A stretch of DNA of 64,000 nucleotides from Megalopta genalis (Eukaryota > Arthropoda > Insecta > Hymenoptera > Halictidae): positions 26,873,302 to 26,937,301 of the forward strand of contig NC_135013.1 in the NCBI RefSeq assembly GCF_051020955.1. Direction: 5' to 3'. Position numbers and translations under genes: made by a program. Shown piece by piece: positions 21,810-32,634 of the stretch. Under the pieces are notes generated by a model. That model was not told where the DNA came from, did no database searches, and worked only from the letters and a program-made list of their open reading frames with translations. How positions within the stretch are numbered: the stretch's first letter is position 1; the number at the start of each line of letters is the position of its first letter.

Positions 21810-22441
21810 TTAACCTTTTAGGTACGGCTGACTTCTGCGCGAGACTATTTCTCTGGACGGCAGAGTCTTATGTGCACTGTACAGAGTCTGTATATACAGG
21901 GTGTCCCAAAAATGTCTCGCAATCCGAAAGTGGCGGGTTCCTCGAGCCATTCGAAGCAACTTTTTCCTTTACAAAAATTTTCTCCGAGGCACCGTTAACG
22001 AGTTATTAACGAAAAACAGTGACCAATGAGAGGCGAGCTCGGCTGGCGCGAGGCGATCGAGCCAGTGAGCGGAGCTGGGCTTCGTGCGCTGGTTGGCTGG
22101 GCCGCCTCGCGTCAGCCGTACTCGATTCTTATTGGTCACTGTTTTTCGTTAATAACTCGTTAACGGTATCTCGGAGAACATTTTTGTAAAGGAAGAAGTT
22201 GTTTCAAATGATCCGAGGAACCCGCCATTTCCGGATTGCGAGATATTTTTGGGGCACCCTGTAGACTGTTGTAAATCGATGCGAAGACAAAAGAAGTGTG
22301 AAACAATGCATATGAAGACGATTATTTGGCTCAAACGATGAGCGAGTGAGCTACTAGAGCAAGCCACTATAGTGGCGCGTCGTTCTGAAAGATGACATCC
22401 GCAATAGCCACTATAGTGACGCGTCGTGCCTAAAAGGTTAA
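21810..22441. mobile_element. TTAA MITE (CCTTTTAGG family) split by a nested foldback
   Basis: Outer ends TTAACCTTTTAGGTACGGCT at 21810 and CGTGCCTAAAAGGTTAA ending at 22441. Near the right end are two copies of CCACTATAGTG(G/A) exactly 44 bp apart. The element is interrupted at 21895-22263 by foldback copy C; without it the TTAA element would be about 263 bp. Piggybac-like target, no transposase. Confidence 0.8.
21895..22263. mobile_element. 369-bp foldback MITE (CAGGGTGT family), copy C, nested
   Basis: TA-flanked, ends TACAGGGTGTCCCAAAAATG and CATTTCCGG...GGGGCACCCTGTA. Arms and inner block as in copies A and F, with CCGAGGCACCGTTAACGAGT. Inserted into the older TTAA element at 21810-22441. 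Confidence 0.92.
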
Positions 22442-23866
22442 TTACTGTGTCGCGGTTTTACCGATATGGAAGTGTTAAATAAAGATAAAGATCCACGTTT
22501 TCACTTTGCTCGTTAATGCAATTTTTCTTACAATTGTGACTAAGTATTATGAATAAGAATGAGTAAGCAATTAGCAGCGGTCCCGCAGATCAGCAATAGT
22601 AATTAAGGGTTAAATTCTCCTGAAGCTTTTACCGTTTCGCGATTTACCTGCACGCTATTTAAATAAATAATAATAAATAAACGTCGGTTTATCACGATCG
22701 AAAGTGTTGACCATATCAATATGAAAATCTTGTCGTCGAAACAATATTGGCGCGCTACTGATTTCGATAGCGTATTTTGGTAGGTCGAAATCGCAGTGGC
22801 GTAAGCTACATTTTCTTCATTGCGAGAAACAAGGAGTGTTATTCGCGACTATCACGTTGACTGGCCAAATTTATTGTTAAGAGGATTAAGAGTTGAATTA
22901 ATTTACAGTAACTTTACAACTTATTCCACTTGTATTTTCGATTAGTTTTGTTCGCCTCTTTGGTTAATATTAGCACGCATAGATCACATTTTAATTTCGA
23001 AGCGTAATTTTGCTAGTACACGCGTGCAACCCCTTCCGCAGGAAAAATAATTTGACAGGACCTTAAGGGAGTCTATCCACGGCTGATTTGCACAGCCGAC
23101 GGCTTCGGTGTCGAAACAACATATCGCTCTCAGGCATGTCAAACATTTTACGAGCGAACTTCGCAGCTGCGTCGGTAGTGGTTGCCGAGAATTCTCGGGG
23201 AGAATTACGAGCACCGCGGACGAGCTGGCAAAGTAGGGGCTAAGTTCGCAACGAAGGAACACTTCGCCGAGGAAGTGGGTCCATGCCGAGCCGGATGGCT
23301 CGTAAAAGCGTGGCCGATTTTGGCGCGAAATTTAACGTTCCTGTTAATAACAACGGCGCGGCTACGCGCCGGCTCGCGGCGTTCCGGATCGAGGAATCGG
23401 CGGTTCATTTGCAATATCAATTTCCTCGCGTCGATATTTCACCGTGCCGATCATTCCCGGCGATATTGCGTGTCGGATTCCGATTTATAATCCGAGGGAT
23501 TATGCACTCGTTAGGGCGCGTCGTTAGGGCGGTTTCCTCGAACAGAACGTTCTCATCAACGCGCGGTGCAATCCAATTGCTTTTTACTACCTGCAGCTAC
23601 TTTCTTCATGTAAATTCGCCGATGGACGTGCATGCATACGATGATTGCGACTGCTAGGCGAGTCCCATGATGCCACGACTTTACACGATCCTTGGAAGTC
23701 GCGTTTGTTTTACTTGCATGCATTATGTCTGCGAACGTGAACAGGCTTTTGGCATCGTCCCGGAATGAAACGTTTTCTTCTGAGACGTCGGTAAAGGCTT
23801 CGTACACGTAGATTGCGGATTTTAGGCATTTATGGCAGAAATGGGTGAGCGATGCACTGATCAGTG
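22442..23866. other. Intergenic, nothing recognised
   Basis: AT-rich then GC-rich unique sequence. A lone GATTGCGGATTTTAGGCATT near 23811 looks like one end of the family described at 23867. Overlapping open frames at 22984-23807 on both strands have no known domain. Confidence 0.55.
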
Positions 23867-24194
23867 GACTGCGGATTTTTATGTGAAATGAAATTTGTCT
23901 GTCTCAATTGTAAGAAACAGTTGCGGAGAATTAATTTCATCCTTCCTTTAACCCTTTCATGGGCATAATATGAATTTTTTCAGCAGAATATTTGAATTCA
24001 ATAAGAATTTTCAACGGTGGGAATATTTGAAACTGGTGGTCCATATGCGCGCTAAAAGTGGGTGGGAGGCATTGTTCCCAGTGCCTATAAAAGGGTTAAT
24101 AATTTTAATCAGCAGAAAATAGTGTGTTTATATTCTTAAATTCGTTTAAATTTGATTTATTCATTCTTGTCAAAAATGCATTAAATCCGCAGTC
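23867..24194. mobile_element. Element ending GACTGCGGATTT, copy 1, with nested TTAA MITE
   Basis: Left end GACTGCGGATTTTTATG and right end CATTAAATCCGCAGTC form an inverted pair. The flanks TGATCAGTG and TAATGATCAGCG both contain TGATCAG. The TTAA element 23948-24099 lies inside. No coding capacity; superfamily unassigned. Related ends occur at 8605, 24492, 26870, 27058, 37330, 45788, 45976, 47533 and 52495. Confidence 0.6.
23948..24099. mobile_element. 152-bp TTAA MITE, 'CCCTTTCATGGGCA' family
   Basis: TTAACCCTTTCATGGGCATA on the left and TGCCTATAAAAGGGTTAA on the right, TTAA at both sides. Nested inside the element 23867-24194. I see no clear perfect subterminal palindrome, only GGGA...TCCC near the right end. 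Confidence 0.75.
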
Positions 24195-24868
24195 TAATGA
24201 TCAGCGAAGAAATCGGGAGAATTTATGGATATTGTTATATTATTATTATCTATTGAACAATGTTTCCGTTTCGAGGTATTATATTGCGCTCAATGCTCTT
24301 GAATTGATCTAATTCTAATTGCTATTTTCCATCCACTTTTTCCTGATTGTTTGTAGTATCCCTCTCTATCCGACCGAATATTGTTACATCGAGCGAACTT
24401 GTTGCAAAATTTTAATTTACCAAAATTATTAAAACAAGAAACACATTTTCATTTGACTCCTGTCTCGCGCAATCGATGCACATTCTTCGTTGAAAGATCC
24501 GCAGTCTAGTCACGTGTATCTCGCAAGACATGAAAATCAATGTATTAACAGAGGGCTGAAATGAATTTTTTATGAGACGTCGGTATTCATTTTAGCTCTG
24601 ATTTTAACGCATTGCAAAATACTTAGAGGCACGAGAGTCTTTCAAGTTCGTGACTCGAAGTGTTCCAAAGCGTTCGAAGTAACTTTATACGAACTGGCAC
24701 CGTTTCAGAGTTGGAACATCCGAAATTCAGGAATGAATAGTGCACATCCAATTTAGAAGGCTGAGGATGACCTTGGTGCGTTGATAAAGAAGAAGAAGAA
24801 TAACAGGGAAAAACGAATGAAATAACTTCATTCGTGGCCGCGTTAGTGGTTTCATCGTATTCAGACTA

Positions 24869-25316
24869 GCGGAGTTGGTTAACATAATTAACTTTATATT
24901 TATCGAATAAGGCATGTTTAACCTTCTTAAAAAATAAACGAAATAAAAGAACGACTTTACATTTATCGAATAAAACGCTAAATTTTCTGATTAGAAAATA
25001 AATAAAGTAAAAGAATAAAACAATCGTTATTATATAATATACATCTATATCTATATATATATATAATATAATAATATAATAATATAATAATATATATAAT
25101 ATAATAATATATATAATATAATAATATATATAATATATAATAATATATATATAATATATAATAATATATATATATATATATAATAATATATAATAATATA
25201 TATAATATATATATAATATATAAACAATCGTTATTCGGTAAATATAAAGTTAATTATGCCCGAGAACGAATCAAAGGCACAGTAATTGGTCATTCCAGAG
25301 TAACCGGCTCGGCCAC
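24869..25316. mobile_element. TA-flanked MITE (GTGGAGC family), copy 1, swollen by an AT repeat
   Basis: Left GCGGAGTTGGTTAACATAAT and right end CAGAGTAACCGGCTC resemble the ends of the 44491-44760 element (GTGGAGCCAGTTACTG / CAGTAACCAGCTCCAC). Inner arms pair: AACTTTATATTTATCGAATA against TTATTCGGTAAATATAAAGT. A ~200-bp ATA/TATATA expansion (25028-25225) lies at the centre. The right boundary is approximate. Confidence 0.7.
25028..25225. repeat. (ATAATATAT)n low-complexity tract
   Basis: Pure A/T with irregular ATAATATATATA units, at the loop of the MITE 24869-25316. Confidence 0.9.
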
Positions 25317-26084
25317 CTTAGGGATTCTAACGAACACGCGCAGGAAGTCGGCTAGATTGGAGGGTTCCAGGTCAGCTGGCGCGACCTTCCCTGAAAATTC
25401 CATCCTATTACCGTGCCGCGTGTCTGGCTGCGTGCTTGCCCCCGCGAATGTCCTGCATATACATAATAGAACAGTGTCGCGGGGTTATTACAGCGGGTCG
25501 CAGTAAATCATTCGCGCTGTTACAAAAACGGGATTATCCGGCGGAGGCAGGCCGGCCGGCCGGCCGGCTGGATGACTGTTGAATAAACGAGGGACCGCGC
25601 GGAAATTGACCCGCGCGGTGTGTAAACAGAAGCTAGTTTCGGACGGAAACGACGGGAGCCGGCCACCGGCAAAGATTTCGACCCACTTGGACCTCGAAAC
25701 GGCGACTGTTTACCCCGTGAATGGGGAGGCGCCGGTAAAAATGGCTGAGTGCGTCGTAAATTGAAGCGGTTATTACTCTAAAACGTTATCGATTGCCGTG
25801 GACAATGGCTTTCCATCAGCGTCGCCGTTCTCGACGGGAGAGACACGTCGTTCCGTGCCTCGTCTCGCCGCTGCGTTCCTTCGCATTGTTTTCCCTGGTC
25901 AATTCGGGGACGACCCCTATTCCGGTCGTCAGGTCGATACGCGAGCCGGGATACGCCGGGCCGTGCCGATGAATATTTCACGGCCGCTTCGGAAAAATTA
26001 ATTGACAAACGGGAAAATATACCCGGCCAGAGTGCCACAGTTTGCTTCTTTATAGCCGACGATACGTCGCGTGGAAGCGTTCGC
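25317..26084. other. Intergenic, GC-rich, nothing recognised
   Basis: Unique sequence with a short GGCC run at 25550-25568. No supported coding region. Confidence 0.6.
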
Positions 26085-26795
26085 GCACGGAATCGCTTCC
26101 TACGCAGGGTGATCTATATTTTTCTAGATTTTTCTAGAGAAATAATCATTTATTGGAACACAAGTATATTTTATAATGAACCGATATTTATTATTGACTC
26201 TCTCGAAGATTTAAATATATGTAATTTAGACTTGCGAATAGATACACGAATAGACTAAAGCACGGAATCGCTTCCTACGCAGGGTGATCTATATTTTTCT
26301 AGATTTTTTCAGAGAAATAATCATTTATTGAAACACAAGTATATTTTATAATGAACCGATATTTATTATTGACTCTCTCGAAGATTTAAATATGTGTAAT
26401 TTAGACTTGCGAATAGATACACGAATAGACTAAAGCACGGAATCGCTTCTTACGCAGGGTGATCTATATTTTTCTAGATTTTTTCAGAGAAATAATCATT
26501 TATTGGAACACAAGTATATTTTATAATGAACCGATATTTATTATTGACTCTCTCGAAGATTTAAATATGTGTAATTTAGACTTGCGAATAGATACACGAA
26601 TAGACTAAAGCACGGAATCGCTTCTTACGCAGGGTGATCTATATTTTTCTAGATTTTTTCAGAGAAATAATCATTTATTGGAACACAAGTATATTTTATA
26701 ATGAACCGATATTCATTATCGACCATTTCTCGAAGATTTAAATATATGCAATTTAGACTTGCGAATATATACACGAATAGACTAAACGTTAAGAT
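26085..26795. repeat. 175-bp tandem repeat, four units
   Basis: ACGGAATCGCTTCCTACGCA begins units at 26087, 26262, 26437 and 26612, an exact 175-bp period. Units 1-3 differ by only a few bases; the last diverges at its right part. The period is close to nucleosome repeat length. No inverted ends. Confidence 0.93.
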
Positions 26796-26869
26796 AATAA
26801 TATATAATAAATTTATTATACATTTACATGTTTCTCTCTCTCGGTCACGCACGATGTACCTTATAAGTA

Positions 26870-27058
26870 GATTGCGGATTGTGTGCATTTATGACAAAAA
26901 TAGATAATTAAAATTGAAAATGACGAAAATATCAAAAGATTTTAAGGACATTGTCTTCAACTCGCTTAAATTATTGAACAGAGTAAGAAATTTCTATCTG
27001 ACACATTCTTATCGCAATTGTCGAAGATAATTATTATTTTGCATAAAGATCCGCAGTC
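26870..27058. mobile_element. Element ending GATTGCGGATT / ATCCGCAGTC, copy 2
   Basis: Left GATTGCGGATTGTGTGCATT and right TGCATAAAGATCCGCAGTC are inverted and enclose AT-rich DNA without coding potential. Same end type as 23867-24194. Confidence 0.5.
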
Positions 27059-27213
27059 AACTTACAAATAATTATAATAAGATCAACGAGAAACATTATA
27101 TTATAAGTGAAAATAAAATAAAGAAAAGTAACAAAAGCTCAACATTCTTCATCTAAGGCATTGACTTCCAGTAAAACTATGTTTAAAAACGTCTCTAAAA
27201 CAACGAGATACAA

Positions 27214-27922
27214 TTAGGTTCGAAAGTGAAACGAAATCATTACCATTCATCAACTTTCTACATCAAATATGGCACGAGCTCCCACCGTTCAATTGCTTCC
27301 AAATTTTGCACACATCATTTGTTCACAAAGTATCGCGATTTAAAGAAGGTAAATCCTAGATATCCTAAAAACCATTTTCTTTTATTTGTTCTTTTATTGA
27401 AAAAGAAAACTGGTGTTCCCGTGCGACCAGGATTGTTCGCGTCGTTTAATAAATAATAGAACGACGCGCGCCGCGTTTAACAATACCTCTGAAACAACGA
27501 GATACAATTAGGTTCGAAAGTGAAACGAAATCATTACAATTCTTCAACTTTCTACATCAAATATGGCACGAGCTCCCACCGTTCAATTGCTTCCAAATTT
27601 TGCACACATCATTTGTTCACAAAGTATCGCGATTTAAAGAAGGTAAAACCTAGATATCCTAAAAACCATTTTCTTTTATTTGTTCTTTTATTGAAAAAGA
27701 AAACTGGTGTTCCCGCGCGTCCAGGATTGTTCGCGTCGTTTAATAAATAATAGAAACAACGAAATACAATTAGGTTCGAAAATGAAACGAAATAATTACA
27801 ATTCATCAACTATCTACATCAAATGTGGCACGAGCTCTCACTATTCAATTGCTTCCAAATTTTGCACACATCATTTGCTCACAAAGTGTCGCGATTTAAA
27901 GAAGGTAAAACCTAGATCTCTT
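27214..27922. repeat. 294-bp tandem repeat, about 2.5 units
   Basis: GGTTCGAAAGTGAAACGAAA recurs at 27216 and 27510 (period 294), and a diverged third unit begins at about 27772 after a shorter spacing. Each unit contains TTCGCGTCGTTTAATAAATA (27435 and 27729). The similar ~76-aa open frames in the units follow from the repetition and match no protein I know. A fragment of the same repeat at 29207-29270 and 30306-30340 is split by a TTAA element. Confidence 0.9.
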
Positions 27923-29206
27923 AAAAATAATTTTCGATCCCTGCAGCTAAGAACCGCTTTATCCCACGGCCGAGTCGTTCGGTCGCGTCTATTAAAGAGT
28001 CGCCTCCATAAATCTTTATTCGGCGCGGCTCGACGCGGCGGTCGCGCGTTCCGCTCGCCGTGAAAAAGTTCCTCGTTCGGCGGGAAACAGATTTATGACG
28101 CAAATGAAATAAATAACACGGGGAAACGAGTCCGCCGCGATGGCAAACCGATCGCGCTCGCATTGTGGCGAACCTCGGCCAGTAGTTATGGTCCGCGCAG
28201 AGTCAGACAAGTTTACATCGTCTCGCATCGGGCTCGAATTTTTTGCGCAGGTGAGACTTCTGGCGATATTCATGATCGATTTCACTCGGACTTCCAACAT
28301 ACGGAAATCCTTGTTTATCGTTGTGTACCGTAATTTCTTCTCGAAATGCCAAATTTCGGGTTGCTGTGAATTTCCCTGTGCCAGTCCTACGCCTATGCAA
28401 CTCATTGCTACGTCGACGCTAAGGATCGACGGAGTCGGTCAAGTGATGCGGCACGCGAGGCGAATTCTCGGTAAACAACGCGAAATTATAACGACTGGAC
28501 TGTGTATTTTGTGAATGTACGATAAAAATAAGTAGACCAAGCACAAGAGAGTGTAAAAATATGTGAAGAAAAGAAAAACGCAGCCGTATCGTTTCTACCT
28601 CGATAACATAATTAAAGGGAGAAACGTACGTGTACGCAGCTTCTGTGATTCGCGATTAATTAACGCAATTTCGATTTTGCTCGGCGCATAAATATTTTCG
28701 CCCGGTTGCGTCGTTACGGAACCGTAAATCAATCAATTTAATCTTGTTATACCGGACTGTCAAAAGAAAATTGACGTCACTCGATTCCCACGTGGCGGTG
28801 GCTCTTGTGCGCGGATACAACGCGAAACCTGGCACCGAATTTGATCAAGTTTACACGGTTCGGAACTTCTCTTCGTTAATTTCGCGTGCCGGTGGCACAA
28901 AACGCGCGAGCGTTTTAACGGGTTCAAGCAAAACATAATTGATATTTTGATGCGAATAAACCGGGTTTATATACTCCGCGAGCTGCCACAATTGTGGGGG
29001 GGAAGTTCGATTTAACGGAAAGATAAATAGCGACCTGGAGATTGTGCAGTGCTGAAAATGAAGGGTCTCCGTGTTCGCGTGGACAACGCGTGCACGGCAC
29101 GCTGCACTTTCGCATTCATCACGACGCCGTTCGGCCTGCGCGCGACAAAATTTGTCAGATCGGCGGACCGATCGAAAATTCCGATTAATGGAATGATAAA
29201 CAACGG
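27923..29206. other. Intergenic, nothing recognised
   Basis: GC-rich unique sequence with overlapping frames on both strands at 27921-28514. No domain or splice structure is convincing. Confidence 0.55.
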
Positions 29207-29270
29207 AACTCGAATTTTTTATTGAAAAAGAAAAACGGTGCTGCCGCGCGTACGGGATTGTTCGCGTCGT

Positions 29271-30305
29271 TTAACCCTTTCGCTACTACGGACCACTATA
29301 GTGGCTTTCCATATGATGCCACTGAAGTACTACGGACCACTATAGTGGCTTTCCATTTGGTGCCACTGAGGTACTACGGACCACTATAGTGGCTTTCCAT
29401 GTGGTACCACTGAGGTACTACGGACCACTATAGTGGCTTTCCATTTGGTGCCACTGAGGTACTACGGACCACTATAGTGGCTTTCCATTTGGTGCCACTG
29501 AGGTACTACGGACCACTATAGTGGCTTTCTATATGGTGCCACTGAGGTACTACGGACCACTATAGTGGCTTTCCATTTGGTGCCACTGAGGTACTACGGA
29601 CCACTATAGTGGCTTTCCATTTGGTGCCACTGAGGTACTACGGACCACTATAGTGGCTTTCCATATGGTGCCATTGAGGTACTACGGACCACTATAGTGG
29701 CTTTCCATATGATGCCACTGAGGTACTACGGACCACTATAGTGGCTTTCCATTTGGTGCCACTGAGGTACTACGGACCACTATAGTGGCTTTCCATTTGG
29801 TGCCACTGAGATACTACGGACCACTATAGTGGCTTTCCATATGGTGCCATTGAGGTACTACGGACCACTATAGTGGCTTTCCATTTGGTGCCACTGAGGT
29901 ACTACGGACCACTATAGTGGCTTTCTATATGGTGCCACTGAGGTACTACGGACCACTATAGTGGCTTTCCATTTGGTGCCACTGAGGTACTACGGACCAC
30001 TATAGTGGCTTTCCATAAGATGCATTATATTGCATAATGTTACTTCCTCTCATACTGTAAATTAAAGAGCGCATGCTAAGACGTTATAAAACACCCTGGA
30101 ATACCCTTTATTTATAAATACCCTTTGGAGAAAAATTTTTTCGTTCGAAAAATTCATTCAATTCAAACAGCTTAGGTTCTCCGCCGACCGCCGCGGAGTA
30201 CCGACTTCCGCTGACGATCGCCGTCGCGTAGCGTGCAGTGATGTCGCAGCGCTCTGTTCAGCAGAAGTACCGCGACGGAGAATCCGTCCGTAGCGAAAGG
30301 GTTAA
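29271..30305. mobile_element. 1,035-bp TTAA element carrying a 44-bp minisatellite
   Basis: TTAA at 29271-29274 and 30302-30305; ends TTAACCCTTTCGCTACTACG and CGTAGCGAAAGGGTTAA. The left half is a 17-unit minisatellite. The right 125 bp is homologous, in inverse orientation, to the small MITE at 46059-46196 and has its own hairpin GACGGA...TCCGTC. The insertion splits a copy of the 27.2-kb repeat at TTAA, which shows the exact target. No transposase; piggyBac-like. Confidence 0.9.
29290..30017. repeat. 44-bp minisatellite, 17 copies, with palindrome CCACTATAGTGG
   Basis: GGACCACTATAGTGG recurs at 29290 + 44n for n = 0 to 16. The 12-bp palindrome is unchanged in every unit by eye, while the spacer varies at several places (CATTTGGTGCC, CATATGATGCC, CATGTGGTACC). 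The first copy lies just 15 bp inside the left terminal TTAA, so the array looks like an amplified subterminal palindrome. Confidence 0.95.
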
Positions 30306-32070
30306 TAAATAATAGAACGACGCGCGCGGCGTATCGATGCCTCGCGTTTGCCGGTACGTGCACGGCATACGCGGCGAGGAATAAAAACGTGTCGGTGAGG
30401 CAGGTCGGAGCGGGAACACCCGGTAGATGGTTTAGAGCGGCAAGAAGAGAGCGTTTGAACGAGTGTAATGCTATTTTCGAGCGGCGCTCCTTGCACGTAC
30501 AGGCCATCGGAGCTTTAACTCCGCGCGCTTCGACGCGGACGTTCCATTTTCTTGCCGAGCATAACGAGATTTCCGGATGTTCGGGTCGCTTTGAAAAGCG
30601 ACGGCGGAACGCCCGGGAGAAGAAACAACGATAGGTCTATCAAACGGACACCGAGGATTCCCTTAATTGCTCGAGAGGTAAATTGCCGGTTTCTCTGCTC
30701 ACGAATGAATAATTGCCGGCGGGAGAAAGACGGATCTCTAGGACTCAACATCCTGAATTAGTCCCGCTGTGTTTGAACCGTTCCTCTCGCGTTACACTCG
30801 TACATCACGTGGACGAATCGAGACGCATTCGGGACCTGTCGCGAGATTCTCCGTGCACGAAAATGGTGACAGTGTTCTCTACTTCACGATCATGTTTCTG
30901 GATATCATGTTTGACGCACTGCAACAACTGCAACCCTTTAAATGCGAGGTCGTGATCGTCGTGTTGAAAATTACCAAGTTTGACGAGATGCACGGTCTCT
31001 GTAAAATTATTTTCGGAGATGCTGTTTGCAGCTGAATGAACTTCGATCCTTTCCCTTTAATTTGAGAAAGTCGCAGCGCTTAATATCGCGTAATCGTGAT
31101 GTAAAAGTCGCGACAGTAGAAACAGTGGTACGGCGAAGCTAGTCAAAGAGCCATCGGAAACGAGCCACTTTTGGTGCACTTTCATTCCTCGACTTTCAAA
31201 CTCGTGCAATCCGACCGCGGCCGCCATTTGTTTGCCGTTCGCGCGCGAGATCGTTTCCCTCTATTGGAAATGGGTAGATAAATAAAAGCAAAACGCAGTG
31301 AATTAAACTTATCCCTTTTAGTTTATTAATTTGATGTACGAGGAAGGACCGTCTTTACTCTCCTGATTGCTCCAGGAGACTGAAGACTATACACAAAGAC
31401 GAAACCAAAAACGTCACCTAAAGACAAAGAGCACTCTGTTCTATATACATATGAAATCATTGTTTATCTAATGGTACTCTGGCGAGACTCTCGGCGTCGA
31501 TTCGTTTTTGTAACTTATATGCTAGAAGGAAAAACTTCTGAGTATTTAAAAGAGAGAAAATAATCCAATACCCGCAATAAAACCTTCGTCGAAATTAGCT
31601 TTCGACGAAGGAAATTAGGCTCGTAACGTGGATTGCGTCCCGTCCAAGATGCCGCATTTTCTCGCCGTAAGTTCCTCCATCACGGCGTCGTACGTCCGCG
31701 CCGCTATTTATTCAAGCGTCGATTGCGATGCCCGGGTCCGCCGCGGGTAAACCTAATTCGGCCGCCCGTTAAATCGATCGGGTTTATTGCGAAACCGTGT
31801 CGGCGGCTAATTTTATCGGTGTCATTGTGTGACCCGCAGGAGTGCCGAGACCTCGCGCCGTCGAGGCCCGAAATCGGGGACATAACTAGATTGAAAGCCC
31901 CATCGGTTAATTGCATCCCGAGGTGCACACCTGCTGACTGGTCCTGAATCTCCCACAGCCTGATCGCAGCCTGGTCTCGAAGCGGCGGAGATTAGTGTCC
32001 AGTGAAGACGTAAAACAGACGGATCTGAACGACCCGATCTCGCCGCTTAAACGAAAGACGTGCGCATGTA
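30306..32070. other. Intergenic, nothing recognised
   Basis: The first ~35 bp continue the split copy of the 27.2-kb repeat. The rest is GC-rich unique sequence, with short overlapping frames on both strands at 30389-31035 and 31633-32131 and no recognisable domain. Confidence 0.55.
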
Positions 32071-32632
32071 TTAGGTCTACCGGAAAGTTCTGTCCGTTTT
32101 TGAATCGAAATATAACACAATTTTCATACATTTAATAAGATTTATTGTAGAATATACTTTCCATCGTTACTTATGACTTCTTGCCAGCGCGATGGCAACT
32201 TGTAAATGCCATTTTGAAAAAATGATTTATTTTTAGAGGCGAAGAACTCGACTAGTGCTTGGTTGACGTCGGCTTCAGTTTTGAATTTTTTTCCTGTAAA
32301 AAGTTTTGCGAAGAGAGAAACAAGTGATAATCGGAGGGTGCTAGGTCTGGGGAGTATGGTGGATGCGACAGAATTTCCCAGCCTAGCTCTGCGATTTTCT
32401 GACGAGTCGCCAAAGCAGCATGTGGTCTGGCATTATCATCGGTAGCCATGTTTTCGCGATCGCGTCTCACTTGATAATGACATGAGACATCTTTGTGTCA
32501 GTTTATTTAGGAGAGCACATGTGTGTAAATGCAATGATAAAGAGAGATAGTCGTATATATCTCAAATCAACATATGCATATGGATTGAAAATTGAAGTGA
32601 CACTATCGGACAGAACTTTCCGGTAGACCTAA
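32071..32632 (-). mobile_element. Internally deleted mariner, 562 bp
   Basis: Perfect 26-bp inverted ends begin TTAGGTCTACCGGAAAGTTC (32071-32096) and finish at 32632, flanked by TA at 32069-32070 and 32633-32634. The minus strand retains the C-terminal part of a mariner transposase; the N-terminal DNA-binding half is missing. Intact ends mean it could have been mobilised in trans. A full mariner is about 1.3 kb. Confidence 0.93.
32164..32470 (-). pseudogene. Mariner transposase C-terminal remnant, frameshifted
   Basis: Reading from 32470 downward, DNARPH and HPPYSPDLAPSDYHLF contain two of the catalytic Asp residues of the mariner D,D34D triad. The frame then breaks near a run of T (A on the coding strand) at about 32285-32292. 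In the next frame the typical end continues, with EADVNQALVEFF and KLPSRWQEVI, to a stop near 32145. Everything before the second catalytic Asp is deleted, so the remnant cannot be active. Confidence 0.9.
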
Positions 32633-32634
32633 TA

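Noticed and set aside
27226..27750. Two similar 76-codon frames that might be a gene pair
   Set aside because: They are repeat units of a 294-bp tandem array; the third unit does not preserve the same frame.
29290..30017. Regular repeats that could be read as a CRISPR array
   Set aside because: The whole 44-bp unit repeats, spacers are not unique, and the context is a transposon in animal DNA.
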